Positions 1-9,870 of a stretch of DNA of 64,000 bases are shown one piece after another. The stretch spans positions 353,099-417,098 of the forward strand of contig JAVSML010024698.1 in assembly GCA_038503035.1 (NCBI GenBank), read 5' to 3'. Position numbers and translations under genes: made by a program. Below the pieces are notes generated by a model. The model saw only the letters and a program-made list of their open reading frames with translations, was not told where the DNA came from and did no database searches. Position 1 is the first letter of the stretch. Each line of letters begins with the position of its first letter. Origin of the DNA: Crocodylus rhombifer. Lineage: Eukaryota; Chordata; Crocodylia; Crocodylidae.

Positions 1-775
1 ACCATCTCTCACAGAAGGCTGACATCAACAAAAAAATCCAACATCACCTCATATGTGCAAGTGCAGCCTCTGGATACCTGAAGAAACAGGTGTCTGAAGA
101 TTGCAATATCAGATCTGAAACCAAGTTCTTGTTCATCAAGCACTCATTATCCCCACTTTGCTGTATGGAGCTGAGACATGGACAATGTACATAAGACATC
201 TAAAGTTGTTGGATAAGTGCCATCAACCCAGCCTGCAAAATATCCTCTGAATCTAGTGAGAAGATGGATGCACCAATGTTAGCACCCTCCTGCAAGCAAA
301 TATCATGAGTACTGAGGTGATGATCATCTGACAAAAACTTTGTTGGGCTGGCCATGTCATCCAGATGTCCAGCTCCAAACACCTGAAGCAAATTTTATTC
401 TCCCAGCTCAGAGGAAGGCAGAGAAAGTGCTTCAGGGACATCCTCAAGGCCAACTTTAAAAAATGCAACATTGATATCAACTCATGGGATAATACTGTCC
501 AGGACTGCCCCATATGGAGGAAGAGTCTCCTGCAGGGACCTCAGTACTTTGAAACTTCACAAAAACAACAGGAGATGGAAAACTGGGGGTGGCAGAAACA
601 GTATGTCATGGACCAAATCAAGAATCCAGTGCCACCCACCCCACATGTAAACATGTCTGAGATGCAGTAGAATCTGTCAATCCCAGATAGGCCTCATCAG
701 TCATCTTCATACACACAGAAAAGACAACCATGGAACACAATCATCCCTGACTGTGAGGGATTGCCGAAGAAGATA
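1..775 (+). pseudogene. C-terminal part of a non-LTR retrotransposon ORF2 (post-RT region and C2H2 finger), decayed
   Basis: The conceptual translation, with frameshifts and stops, follows the post-RT region of a widespread animal LINE: a CASAASGYLKKQV-like stretch (about 57-100), an LLYGxETW-equivalent site (about 160-185), a WAGHVIxMP-equivalent (about 340-370), then an open piece at 365-670 reading KQILFSQLRGRQRKCFRD and KKCNIDINSWDN. In another frame, 651-770 gives a C2H2 zinc finger with spacing C-x2-C-x12-H-x3-H (Cys codons at 654 and 663, last His codon at 714), followed by a basic tail. Such fingers end these polyproteins. The copy is cut by the window start and has several frame breaks, so it is a fossil. 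A second copy lies at 29060-30035. The clade (jockey-, CR1- or Rex-like) is not assigned. Confidence 0.75.
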
Positions 776-1100
776 CAATAATGGAGTTCCTTTTCTAGTC
801 AGTCTTTGTGCAGTGAGTTTTTGGGGCATGGGTTCCTTGCCCAGGTTTTGCCTATATCGTTAAAAGATTTTTAGGTGAGGAAAGGATTGCAAAGAGAGTC
901 TATTATTAAATGGACATCCAGTGAAACACACACAGCACTAGCATGAAGTATCTTGACATAGAGGTAGGCAGCTACATGCCAAACTGTTTGAACTTTATAT
1001 GTATGTGATTTAGACACGTGGACCCAGATTGAGTACAAGCTGTGGCAGACTACCATCTCTGCCTCTCCCCAAACTCTGCTATCTGACAATTTGGTTACCA
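776..1100. other. Anonymous stretch
   Basis: Between the retrotransposon 3' end and the LTR-like block I see no coding signal, terminal inverted repeat or tandem structure. Confidence 0.4.
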
Positions 1101-1104
1101 TGGA

Positions 1105-2090
1105 CACTGCAGAGGGCAGATACCTCTGGCCCCATCAGCTTCAGATAACCCTGAGCTGTAACCTGAGCTGGATACATTCCAGAGGGAGGGGGAAACCTAC
1201 TCTCTCTGCCTACATGACTGGCTTCACACACCTGTGTGGAGGCTTAAACTCCCTATTGTTCTAAGCAATATCATCATGACTAGAAGGGGACTAGAGACCC
1301 TGCCAATCTACCCAGCAACCAGTGATGAATTTCAAATTGGTTGGCTGGCAGCCAACAGTTGCTGGCCTTCATTGGATCAGGTAAATGAGCTCATGAGGTC
1401 TATATAAGTTAAGGACTGTCCAGGAGGCAGGGCAGCAGCCAGGATGAGAACTCTCAGAGAAACTGGACCAAATGAAACTTGCTCTCTCTCTTGAAACTCA
1501 TGTTCAGTAAACTGCTTGCCTCCAGAGGGAATCTCCACCTGCTTCTGGATAATACTTTTGAGTAAGCTACTTGAGATCTAACTAGATATATAGCTTGCAG
1601 TAACACACATGCTTAATAAAAGGCTACTATGCCACTGTTTGCTCTAAGGTATTTCTCTGATATTACTCTACCCTGTACCCTATTCCAAACCTACTCCTTG
1701 TAACCAATAAAGTTCTCCTTTGTACCTAGCAAGACAGATTTATTGGGAGGGGTTTAGACCATGCCTTGAGGTCCCCTTGGTTTGGCTGACTAAGGGAAAC
1801 CACTATTTGTGCTTCAGACTGAGGGAAGCATCCCAAGTTCTTACAGTAAGTCAGGTACCCTCAAGGACTACTAGGCCTGTGTTTCCCAAAGGGTGCAAGT
1901 CCAGGATAAGTCCAGACTCAGGGTGGTGTTACCCCGAGGCTTGTGGGGGTTCTCCAGGAAATGGGTTGGCTGCATGTGAGGTGCCCCCAGGGAGGCACAC
2001 GGAGCCTAGAAGGTGGTCGGGCACAGTGAGGTGGGTGGCTCAATGCAGGAGCACCCCCTACTGGCCTGCCACACATGCCATATTTTTTTA
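1105..2090 (+). mobile_element. LTR-like block, possible solo LTR of an endogenous retrovirus
   Basis: About 1 kb with an LTR-like order of signals: ATTGG (inverted CCAAT) at 1373, a TATA-like 'tctatataag' near 1399, polyadenylation-type AATAAA at 1615 and 1706, GT/T-rich sequence after the second, and a GC-rich 3' part ending near 'ccccctactggcctgccaca' at 2052-2072. No primer-binding site, gag or pol is visible on either side, so if it is an LTR it is solitary. Exact ends and a target duplication were not found. An unrelated host or LINE regulatory segment is an alternative. Confidence 0.35.
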
Positions 2091-2199
2091 TGGAGGTGGG
2101 AAAACATGGACCTCTATGACAAAGTCATCAACAACTTTAGTTGTAGTTTGTAGAATAAATGGATGATGGATAGATGGGGCTGTTTCTCAGAACTGCTGT

Positions 2200-2912
2200 G
2201 GTTCATATAACTCTTGTCAGCACAGAGGCAGAAAAGGATCTTGGAGTCATCATTGACTCCAAGATGAACATGGGCCAGCAGTGTGGGGATGCAGTCAGGA
2301 AGGCCAACCATACCTTGTCATGCATCCACAGATGCATCTTAAGCAGGTCCAAAGAGGTGATCCTACCCCTCTATGCGGCACTGGTCAGGCCGCAGTTGGA
2401 GTACTGCGTCCAGTTCTGGGTGCCGCACTTCAAGAGGGATGTGGACAGCATGGAGAGGGTCCAGAGGAGGCCACTTGCATGATCAGGGGACAGCAGGACA
2501 GGCCCTATGAGGAGAGGCTATGGGACCTGAACCTGTTCAACCTTCACAAGAGAAGGCTGAGGGGGGATCTTGTGGCCTGTTATAAACTAGTCGGGGGGAT
2601 CAGCAGGCATTGGGGGAGTCCCTGGTCCCCCGAGCACTGCCACGAGTGACCAGGAATAACGGTCACAAGCTGGCAGAGGGTAGATTTAGGCTAGATATCA
2701 GGAGGTGCTACTTCACAGTCAGGGCGGCTAGGATCTGGAACCAACTTCCAAGAGAAGTGGTGCAGGCTCCTACCCTGGGGGGTTTTAAGAGGAGGTTAGA
2801 TGAACACCTTGCTGGGGTCATTTGACCCCAGTACTCTTTCCTGCCATGGCAGGGGGTCAGACTAGATGATCTGCTCAGGTCCCTTCTGACCCTAGCAACT
2901 ATGAAACTATGA
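2200..2912 (+). pseudogene. CR1 LINE 3' end (ORF2 C-terminus and 3' UTR), 5'-truncated
   Basis: Reads [31 protein letters not shown] and [14 protein letters not shown], then, after a frameshift near 2475, [34 protein letters not shown] and WNQLPREVVQAPTLGGFKRR. This is the conserved C-terminal domain of CR1 ORF2. The 3' UTR carries 'gggtcagactagatgatct' and ends in the short repeat 'ctatgaaactatgaa' at 2896-2910, the usual CR1 terminus. Everything upstream of the C-terminal domain is missing, typical of incomplete target-primed reverse transcription. At least two frame breaks make it inactive. Confidence 0.93.
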
Positions 2913-3558
2913 AAATACAAACAGTAATAGTTCCATTTGTACACCCTGCCTAGATACTCCATGGGATGAGAAAAAAGGGCAGAGGTGTTTATGGCAACAA
3001 GAGTCTGATTTCAGAATGAAGTACAAAAGTCCTGTTTGAGGATAAAGTGAACAGTCTCAATTTACACTCAACATGAATCCAAAAGAAGTCCTGAATTTGT
3101 TGTGGAGACAACTGTAGAAAAGCTAAAAGCATAGACTGTATGGGAAAGGGCACTAAAAGGACAGTAGAAAATGAGAGGCAGTTTTCAAGACACAAAATGA
3201 CCTGTGGGCCTGTTGTAATCCTATTGTTGAAAGTTAATAGAGCTGTACAGTAGTAGATGACAGAGTTGGCTGACAGTTCTAACAGCAAAACCAGAACAGT
3301 TTTTCTTCTGACTTCAAACCATGAACTCAAATGCTGAAAGAGGCATTGAAAGTGCAGACCATGGCAACTAAACTTTCCAGGATACAAATATCTCTTCCTT
3401 TCTGCTTCTCTAACATAGCCAGCCAGTACACAGGAGGCTTATTTTAGCCAGGCAACAAAAAAAGGAAAGACAAACAGCCTTTCAGTGTCCTCTCAATCTG
3501 TCTTGACAGAACTGTAAACAGAAGCACGAACAAGCACAAGTACTAACTCTCTCTTGTG
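2913..3558. other. Anonymous stretch with an unrecognised 132-codon open frame (-)
   Basis: A 132-codon frame on the minus strand (2989-3387) has no motif I recognise and an ordinary base composition. I treat it as chance. No repeat termini were seen here. Confidence 0.35.
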
Positions 3559-3566
3559 TATTACTC

Positions 3567-3779
3567 CAGAGGTGTAACTTTAAATTTTGGTGCCCAAGGG
3601 GCGAGGATTGGGGGAGGGGGCAGACAGAGTGCACAGGAGGCTGCTGCTTCAGCACAAGCTCCCCTAACATGGGCTGTGACAGCAGCACAGGCTCCCTGGG
3701 AGGTGCCATTCTACTGTCCACTCTGAATTGGTGCCTGGGGCTAGTGCCCCAGACACCTTCCCCCAAGTTTATGCTACAG
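3567..3779. mobile_element. Short non-autonomous hAT-like element
   Basis: Starts CAGAGGTGTAACTTTAAA and ends TTATGCTACAG. It is flanked by imperfect 8-bp direct repeats, tattactc (3559-3566) and tactactt (3780-3787), 6 of 8 matching. The GC-rich interior has no coding capacity. The terminal match is weak, so the superfamily is inferred from the CAG start and the 8-bp duplication. Confidence 0.45.
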
Positions 3780-3854
3780 TACTACTTTCTTTGGAGTACT
3801 GCTCTGGTCCTCCTCCATTGTCTTCCTTCCTGACCTGAAGTTTTTCTTGTAAAT

Positions 3855-3915
3855 TTACAGCCTTTGCACACGTGTGTGTGCACATATGTATGCATTTGTA
3901 TATGTACATGCAGAC
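3855..3915. repeat. Degenerate TG/TA-rich microsatellite
   Basis: Alternating purine-pyrimidine run (acgtgtgtgtgcacatatgt and following bases), low complexity. Confidence 0.6.
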
Positions 3916-3997
3916 AAGAGCATATGTGTACCTACTCCTCAATACCTCCCCTCCCCTCCTTTTATCATAGTTCTTCCCTGAAACCACTATACTATTA

Positions 3998-4303
3998 CAG
4001 TAAAATCCCTGGGATTTTATTAACCAGCACACTCTAGTAACTGGAATTGCCGGCTGGCAGGATTCAAGGGGGGAGCTGGGGAAAGCTCACATGCAGCTGC
4101 CGCTACCCACCACATTGTGCTGCTGCCTCTCCATGTCTAGCTGCTGCCATCCCCCCAGCCTCTGCTCTGCGTGCAGCCACTGCCACCCCTTCCCCACTTC
4201 CGCTCCGTGTCTGGGTGGAAACCCTGTGCTCTCAGGTAACCATCATTTTTATATTACTGGCACCCGCATTCCCCACTTGTGCCAGTTATCAGGGATTTTA
4301 CTG
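3998..4303. mobile_element. pogo/Tigger-like MITE, 306 bp
   Basis: Termini are CAGTAAAATCCCTG (3998-4011) and its exact reverse complement CAGGGATTTTACTG (4290-4303), with TA on both sides (3996-3997 and 4304-4305). A CAGT start and TA target duplication are characteristic of the Tc1/mariner-pogo group. The interior is a C-rich filler with no transposase remnant, so the element is non-autonomous. Confidence 0.8.
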
Positions 4304-4315
4304 TATCTATTAGAC

Positions 4316-4688
4316 TAGGGCTGTCCAACTAGTAGCCCACAGGCTGCATGCAGCCCATGAGAGGTTAAACTGAAGCCCCTAAGTTCTTGCCCGGCCACAG
4401 GGACTCGAGTCACCCTCTGTCAACTTCCCCTTCCTGCCCCTGCCCCAGAGGATGGGGAGATTACGGTGCAGTAGGAGGTGCCCTGCATGCAGTGTAGTGG
4501 TGGAGGCACATGGAGAGCAGCAGTGGGGGAGTATACAGTGCAGCATGGAAGGGGCACCTGGGTTCGCAATGTACCGCAGGGGATGGGACATGCAGCATCT
4601 GGGACCCATGGCCCCCACTGGTGTGGCCCCTGCAAGCGTGGCCTGATGGGCACGCAGCCTCTGGCCACTTACAAGTTGGACAGCCCTG
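4316..4688. mobile_element. Non-autonomous hAT element, 373 bp
   Basis: Left end TAGGGCTGTCCAACTAGTA, right end reverse-complementing to CAGGGCTGTCCAACTTGTAA. Flanked by 8-bp direct repeats tattagac (4308-4315) and tattagag (4689-4696), 7 of 8 matching, as expected for hAT. The GC-rich interior has no transposase. It starts only 12 bp beyond the end of the pogo-like MITE. Confidence 0.82.
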
Positions 4689-4696
4689 TATTAGAG

Positions 4697-5663
4697 AAAC
4701 AATAGAGAGCAAGCTCCATTGTGTAGTTAGGATAATGAGGGGATGGGACGGAAAGATAGAAAAGGAAAAATTTCAGATTCATCTTTCTCTTGTATTATTT
4801 TTACCAATCAGAAATTAAATCTGTATTAAAAATCAAACACTGGAAGACAGGAGTACCTGACTGGAAGACAAGTGTTCATGCTGGTTTGGCTGGAACAACC
4901 CTGGAACAGGAACATAATCCATAAATGAATAGGCAAAGCAGGAAGTGATAAGGCTAAGTGTTGTCCAGGCAGACTAACAGGGAACAGGAGACAGGGAAAA
5001 GTCACCTAAACTCCCCTATTCCTTTTTCTGCCTTGTTAATCCCACCTCTCAGCTATGGGAGATTCTGTTCTCCATTCTGCTGCATTAGTCCGCTTTCCTC
5101 AAAAGGAAACAATCTCAGCACTCTCAACAACTAATGAATCCTTGAAGAAACCCAGAATCACTGGGCCTTACAAATTCCATTAATGATCCTATTAACCCAG
5201 TCAAATCTAGAAGCAGAATACATAAACTTGTCTGACAGCTGTATCTGATAAGCAGGAGAGGAGTGTACCTGTGGCAGCTAATTACTTTAAAGATCTTTCA
5301 GACTGATGGCATACACCTGAGTTGTGAGGTTTGGGTATGGAAACTGGGCTCTTGGCACTTAGCAGTAGAAAGTGGGATTGTGTAGTGGCCTCCTTTCACC
5401 AAGGGAGTTGGAGCCATCTGATATGGCCCCCAAAACATATTAGGTTTCAACTAGGATGATCATCAGCTTGCAAGGTTCTTATGTTGTCCTTGGCAGAACT
5501 TCAAAGTGGCTGATTTCCCTGGGCAGGTGAGGTGCCACTCCTTTTTCAGGACTGCAGCTCCTTTAGCCCAGCTGCTTTGAGCAGTAAGGGGAATTCAGTT
5601 TGCATTCCCTGCACTCAAATGGCTAACTATTGATAGGAACATGTATTTAGTCATACTAGGTAT
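4697..5663. other. Anonymous stretch
   Basis: No confident gene or repeat boundary. A short local duplication of 'ctggaagacaggagtacctga' type is present near 4842-4870. The rest is ordinary composition. Confidence 0.35.
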
Positions 5664-5671
5664 TCAGTTAC

Positions 5672-6460
5672 TAGGGGTGTGTGAAGAGGGCCCTATTCAA
5701 TTTGGATTCAGATTTGGCCTGAATCAGGGACAGCTATTTGATTAGTTGATTTGGATCACTGCGCCGATTCTATTTGGCTGAATCTGAAGATTTGATGCTG
5801 ATTCGGAGAATCAGCAATTTGGATATAGACACAGCTTTAAATGTTTTTTCTATATGCCTCAAGGTACCAGCATGGCTTGTGAACACTGTGACGCTGGGGC
5901 GCATGGAACATCCCACAGGAGTGCGGGGGGGGGGGTCCTCCATGTGCTCAGCGGTGAACCTAGAAGTGGACCCAAAGTACTTCCAGTCCACTTCTGGGTC
6001 TGCTGGGAAGTGCACAGTGATTGGCTGTGGGGGGACCCCAGGTGCTCCCCACAGACCTAGGAGACACCAGTCACTGAGCAGGGAGAGTGCAGGGGGTCCC
6101 CCTGCACAATCCCTGGAGGACCCAGAAGTGGACTGGAAGTGCTTCTGGTGCACTTCCAGGTCTGCTGCCGAGGGTGCTGGGGAGCCCCCCGTGCTTCTGT
6201 GGGACACTCCATGCACCCCAGCATTGCAGCACTCATGAGCTGCCTGCTACCTAGAGGTATGCAGAAAAAACATTTAAAGCTGTGTCTATGTCAAAATCAC
6301 TGAATCTTTCTGAATCTCTCCAAATCAATTCAGAGGGTTCCAATTTGATTCAGAGAGATTAAACAGTCCTCTGATTCGATTCAGATTCGGAGATTTGGTC
6401 ACCAAATTGGGCCAAATCTCTGCCGAATCAAATCACGGACTAAAACTTCTCACAGCCCTA
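5672..6460. mobile_element. Non-autonomous hAT element with foldback interior, 789 bp
   Basis: Flanked by a perfect 8-bp duplication tcagttac (5664-5671 and 6461-6468). The ends are TAGGGGTGTGTGAAG and, reverse-complemented, TAGGGCTGTGAGAAG. Inside the ends are AT-rich arms built from repeated gattcgg/gaatc words. A second inverted pair, around 5818-5866 and 6246-6292, is nearly identical over about 40 bp, so most of the element can fold on itself. No transposase is visible. The short open frames inside are by-products of the GC-rich core. Confidence 0.88.
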
Positions 6461-6575
6461 TCAGTTACAATAGATATATTGTGTCCATTTACAGGGAACT
6501 CTCTAGGCCTTGTGACTTACACCCCAACCCTGTGGGAGTAAACATACCAGGTTTCCAGAGTAACTGCTTATTACC

Positions 6576-6630
6576 ATCATGATTATACATCTCCTCTCCT
6601 ATGCACAGGACAGAGAACTGTGTTCCATTT
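6576..6630. repeat. Left copy of a 55-bp direct repeat bracketing a CR1
   Basis: Ungapped match to 8265-8319 with 47 of 55 identical bases by eye count. It lies immediately next to the CR1 3' end and probably represents a long target-site duplication. Confidence 0.8.
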
Positions 6631-8258
6631 CATAGTTTTCACAGATTTCATAAACATTAGGGCTGGAAGGGACCTATGAAGATCATTGAGTCCAGCTCCC
6701 TGCCCAAGGGGCAGGAAGTCAGCTGGGGTCATAGGATCCCAGCAAGATAAGTGTTCAAATTTTTCTTGAAGGTGTTCAATGTAGGTGCCTGAACCACCTC
6801 TGATGGCATGCTATTCCAGACCTTGGGGGCTCAGACAGTAAAGAAATTCTTCCTTATATCCAACCTGAAACAGTCTTGCAGTAGTTTATAACCGTTCAAC
6901 CTCATCATCCCTTGGGGTGATCTAGTGAACAAATGTTCCCCCAGATACTGGTGTTCACCTCTGATAAACTTATAGGTGGCCACCAGATCACCCCGAGCCT
7001 GTGCTTTTCCAGGTTAAAGAGCCCCACAGCTCTCACTCTGTCATCATAAGATCTGTTTTCCTGACCTCTGATCATGCACGTGGCTCTTCACTGGACCCTC
7101 TCAAGCTTCTCCACATCCTTTTTGAATTCTGGAGCCCAAAACTGGACGCAGTACTCCAGCTGCGGCCTCACCAAGGCCGAGTACAAGGGGAGAATGACGT
7201 CCTGGGATTTGCTCGAGAAGCATCTATGGATGCAAGCCAGTGTTTTGCTCACTTTACTAGCTACAGCATCACATTGAAGGCTCATGTTCATCTTGTGGTC
7301 AATGATGACCCCCAAGTCTCTTTCTTCTGTAGTGCTAGCCAGCATAGCACTGCTGAGCCTATAAGGATGCTGCAGGTTTTTCCTCCCAAGATGGAGAACC
7401 TTGCATTTGTCAGTGTTAAACATCATCAGGTTCTCGTCCGGCCATTTCCTGAGCTTGTCCAGGTCAGCTTGGATAACCCTCCTGTCTTCGGGAGTGGATG
7501 CTTTGCCCCAGAGCTCAGTATCATCGGCGAAGTTGGCCAGTCTGCTTCTGACCCCAAAGTCCGCACCATTAATGAAGATGTTGAACAATATGGGTCCAAG
7601 GACAGAGCCTTGGGGGACCTGGTCACAGGGCACCATGACGATTAACTTCCGTCTATTACCACCCTCTGGGTCCGACCACAGACCCAATTTCCCAGCCAGA
7701 GGATCATGGTGGACCCAAGGCCACATTTGGCCAGTTTTGCCAAGAGGTGATCATGGAATACCAGATCAAAGGCTTTTTGAAGTCCAGATATATGACATCA
7801 ATCTCTTCTCCCTTTTCTAGGTCTCCCTTGTCCGGGTCACCTAGTTGTAAAAGGAAATGAGATTGGTCAAGCAAGTCCTACCTGCAACAAACCCATGCTG
7901 GCTATCCCTCAGGATGTTGCCATCGGCTAGTCTGTTAAGAATGGCCTCCTTCATAATCTTTTCTAAGACCTTCCCCGAGACAGAGGTCAGGCTAATGGGC
8001 CTGTAGTTTGCCAGATCCACTTTCCTCCCTTTCTTGAAGATAGGCACCACATTGGCCTTCTTCCAATTTTTGGGCACTTCACCAGAGCACCAGGAGTTTT
8101 TGAAGATCCATGCCAGGGGCTCAGCTATGATGCTCACCAGCTCCTTGAGTACCCTGGGGTGTAGATTGTCAGGGCCGGCTGACTTGAAGGTATCCAGTCT
8201 CTCACAAGGTCACCATTGATGGAGGGCAGGGTATCATCCTCACCCGGACCTTCCATTT
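6631..8258 (-). pseudogene. CR1 LINE, 5'-truncated, RT to 3' end
   Basis: On the minus strand the order is: FKNSWCSGEVPKNWKKANVV and PIFKKGRKVDLANYRPIS (about 8135-8000), GFVAGRTCLTNLISFYN (to 7841), [18 protein letters not shown], then the RT catalytic box FADDT (7517-7531), LHLGRKNLQHPYRLS, ERDLGVIIDHKMN and [20 protein letters not shown]. The non-coding tail 'gggctggaagggacc' family follows, down to 6631. The catalytic Asp pair is still encoded, but the frame is broken (near 7840-7726 and 7088), so no full ORF remains. Endonuclease and linker are absent. The second copy of the 55-bp direct repeat starts 7 bp past the truncated end. Confidence 0.95.
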
Positions 8259-8264
8259 AAGCTC

Positions 8265-8319
8265 ATCAAGATTATACATCTCCTATCCTTTGAATAGAAC
8301 AGAGAATTGTGTGCCATTT
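8265..8319. repeat. Right copy of a 55-bp direct repeat bracketing a CR1
   Basis: Partner of 6576-6630. A 12-bp word, ccatttaagctc, occurs both just before this copy (8253-8264) and at its end (8314-8325), pointing to slippage or template switching at the junction. Confidence 0.8.
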
Positions 8320-8324
8320 AAGCT

Positions 8325-9416
8325 CCAATCAAAGCAAAGAATAATGTTTAAGTGCCACAGTAGCTCGTTACTACTGTGCAGTAGCATTGTGTGGCACAAA
8401 CTGTGATGCAGTGCTACTGTGGAGTAGTAACAAGCTACCGTGTAGTAGTAATGAGCTACTATGCAGTCAGTAGCGCTGTGCAAAGCTTTGGGTGGTGATT
8501 CGATTCAGAGGAGATTGGGCTTGATTCAGTGGCCGGATCTCCAAATCCAAATCAAGTCACAGGACCAATTAAAAGGTCCAAATCGATTCAAATCTCTCCG
8601 AATCTTCAGAAAAGATTTGGAGAGTTTTGATGATTCGGGCAGTCCCTGGTGAGTACAACAGGGAGCTACAGCTGACTTTGAGCTGGTAAGTAGGGGGCAG
8701 GGGACGGAGGGCTGGAGGAGGGGGGAGGGGACCATGGGGGTACCCCTGCCAGCCCCCCAGGTTCCCCCGCTCCCCCCAGCCCCCTCCCCCAGCCTGCCCA
8801 TGGCTGCCCACCCCCCCGGCCCAGTTCCTAGCCCTTTAAAGAAAATCCCTGGTGCTCACCAGGACCTGCTGGGCGGCGGGGTGATCCCCACAGCCCCCCG
8901 CTGCCTGGGGGCTCTGCACAAGCTCCCTGACCCCCCCCCTCGCTTGTGCAGAGCCCCCCACATTGCGTGGGGCAGCAGGGATTGCCCCTTTTCCCCTCCA
9001 CCCACCCAGTAGCACCCAGTGGGTCAAGGCTTTTCTTTTTCCAAAAAGCCAGGAGCTGGGGCCAGCAGCGCAGCCATTGCCAGGCTGAGGGGGATAGGCC
9101 TGGCTGATTCAGCAGCCGAATCTCTGAATCAGATTCAGCTGAATTGATTCAGGACAGTGAGTCGAATCACTGAATTGAATCACTGTCCCCTGAATTGGCC
9201 GAATCCAAAGTGAACACTAGCTGCTTTGCACAGGCCTTTCAGTTAGCATCACCAAAAAGCCGCTCAGGGACACTACTGCACAGTAACTCTGGTTACTATG
9301 CAGTCATTTAGTACTAGTATATGCAAGAACTAAATGGCTGTACAGTAACAACAGCACAGTCAGCATCTCATGTACATACAGCCACTGATGCCTAAGATCT
9401 GATGTAGACCCTCTGC
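8325..9416. mobile_element. TIR-type DNA element of the 'TCTACAC' family, split by a nested hAT
   Basis: Outside the nested hAT the sequence (8340-8466 and 9247-9416) is rich in 'tactgtgcagtag' words and contains 'gtcagcatcaccaaaaagcc'. The same order of words is seen at 11624-11870. The right end near 9404-9416 (gatgtagaccctc) resembles the inverted TCTACAC terminus. The left end is not clear. Confidence 0.5.
8474..9238. mobile_element. Non-autonomous hAT-like element, nested, about 765 bp
   Basis: The ends reverse-complement each other over CTGTGCAAAGC (8476-8486 and near 9222-9232). They are flanked by tcagtag (8467-8473) and tcagttag (9239-9246), a slightly decayed 8-bp duplication. AT-rich arms repeat gattcgatt/gaatc words, as in the 5672-6460 element, around a GC-rich core. 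Comparison with the uninterrupted copy near 11740 confirms the insertion site. Confidence 0.7.
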
Positions 9417-9669
9417 ACATGGTTAAATGTCACCCCATTTGAACAGTTACAAAGCTTTGCCAGCCTTTAACAGCCACCCATAGGTTTGCACAGGGGTAGC
9501 TAATGTTAACGCAGTAATGTTGTTCATAATGATCTTCTACTTAAATAAAAAGGTATTTATGCAGATGTAACCAGGTGGCTTCACCCTCCGGTGCTGTTTT
9601 TCCTCCTCTTTATACACTCTGTGTTCAGTCACTGGTCATCACATTTGAAGTTCATTAGGTCAGCAGGGA

Positions 9670-9870
9670 CATGTGGGAAGCAGTGGTACTCAGAGGAGAT
9701 CTGGGTTCAGTTTCTAACCCTGTCAGAGTCCCTCCATGGCAGTGGACAAGTTGCTTAGCTTCTCTGGACCTCGGGTTCCTAATATGTAGAATGGAGATGA
9801 TGATATCTACCAACTTTTGAAATGTTTTCAAGCTCCACAGATGAAAAGCAGCAAGTAAGTGCAAGATATT
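9670..9870 (+). repeat. MIR-like SINE fragment
   Basis: 'gatctgggttcag' followed by 'ggacaagttgcttagcttct', then 'agaatggagatgatgatatc', matches the order and spacing of the MIR core (tRNA-derived part, then the conserved 'gacaagttacttaacctctctg' and 'aaaatgggGataataat' blocks) at roughly 70 percent identity. Confidence 0.7.

Noticed and set aside
1105..2090. Complete endogenous retrovirus
   Set aside because: No primer-binding site, gag, pol or env remnants and no second LTR were found; only a tentative solo LTR is listed.
7001..7645. 214-codon plus-strand open frame
   Set aside because: It is the antisense of the CR1 reverse transcriptase, whose sense reading is on the minus strand.
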